A stretch of DNA of 64,000 nt from Mesostigma viride (taxonomy: Eukaryota > Streptophyta > Mesostigmatophyceae > Mesostigmatales > Mesostigmataceae): assembly GCA_009746045.1 (NCBI GenBank), contig RPFO01001790.1, positions 1 through 64,000 of the forward strand, written 5' to 3'. The notes below the pieces were generated by a model. The model saw nothing but the letters and a program-made list of their open reading frames with translations, did no database searches and was not told the DNA's origin. Below, in pieces: positions 63,534-64,000 of this stretch; positions within the stretch are counted from its first letter, which is position 1; the number at the start of each line of letters is the position of its first letter. The translations under genes were made by a program, and so were the position numbers.

Positions 63534-63946
63534 AGTCAAATAAACGTTGTCGCAGAAGCCGTCGGGTGGCGACAGGACCAACCAATTCAGCACATCCCGT
63601 ACGTAGGCCTGCTGCAACGAGACATCGCCCTGGTAAAGCCCGGCTTGCTCGACGTAATGATACGATTCTGGCCGCGGGTCCACACTGACAACCGTGCTCG
63701 CCTTCACGTCTCAGAAGGCACACGAACACAAATTCACACGTCGTATTCCCAACAACGTCAACGCCATCGACCTGCAACACCTACGCGCTAAGCAATATCC
63801 TGACTCGCTAAAGTGGTCAATGCAGAATGCAGAAATAAGGAAGAATCGAAACCTTTCCGTTGCCACTTACCTGCCCAACAAAGTATATTGATATCAGGTA
63901 TAACGTCCACCTCCTCATTCTGAAAGCGGCGTTGACCATCGATTAC
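63534..63946 (-). CDS. Unrecognised spliced gene, partial, runs off the right edge
   Basis: On the minus strand, CTTTCAG at about 63947 and GGGCAG/GTAAGT at 63871 bound an exon. An intron of 99 nt (63870-63772) ends GTTGCAG, with a further exon starting at 63771. The clearest coding stretch is 63709-63534, with acceptor TTCTGAG and donor GACT/GTGAGT. It encodes about 58 residues including SVDPRPESYHYVEQAGLYQG and VLNWLVLSPPDGFCDN, without low complexity. The join between the exon at 63771 and this frame is unsettled (a frame change is needed). No family was recognised, and the 5' part lies beyond the window. Confidence 0.4.
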
Positions 63947-64000
63947 CTACGGCTAATGACAATCCTATCACAACAGCACAACTAGTGCGAGCCTGTCCAG

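Overview
This is a eukaryotic nuclear window dominated by repeats. The evidence for a eukaryote is direct: GT-AG introns with CTAAC branch sites, a TATA box, an AATAAA signal, and satellite and microsatellite arrays. No prokaryotic operon, rRNA, tRNA or CRISPR was seen. The mix of GC-rich coding sequence, short introns and plant-type CACGTGGC motifs would suit an alga or other plant-like protist, but the species cannot be read from the sequence.

Layout. 1-2418: a segment that recurs at 9227-11345 (offset 9226) and carries, on the minus strand, a multi-exon gene or gene remnant for an unrecognised multi-pass membrane protein. 2412-6055: five tandem copies of a ~737-bp satellite. 6058-6310: a perfect 74-nt hairpin and a deleted copy of it. 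6520-8535: the only confidently identified gene, a spliced RPA1-like single-stranded-DNA-binding protein of 446 residues. 8600-9172: an AT-rich stretch and a G-rich minisatellite. 9227-12955: the second copy of the left segment, with a 257-bp tandem duplication, a 132-bp inversion and two 737-bp units.

12950-62371 is a higher-order repeat. A second satellite, ~733 bp per unit and about 33 full units, is interrupted six times in the same orientation by a composite element of 3-4 kb (A-F). Each composite has a ~0.9-kb leader, then one to three copies of a ~0.5-kb C-rich unit ending in a pure (GGCT)n array. Composites A-E then carry a segment with two gene-like pieces: a minus-strand exon encoding a transmembrane segment, and a plus-strand TATA box with a signal-peptide-like ORF that runs into satellite. 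Composite F is cut off by a C-rich minisatellite (62372-63010). Next come inverted repeats (63024-63451), and the window ends in part of an unrecognised minus-strand gene.

Functional coding content is low. Most long ORFs are satellite shadows or the stop-free translation of (GGCT)n. The main points of interest are the RPA1-like gene inside satellite DNA, the higher-order repeat with gene fragments, the palindromes, and introner-like similarity between the two RPA-gene introns. No reverse transcriptase, integrase, transposase or Rep/helicase was recognised, so the mobility of any element is conjecture.
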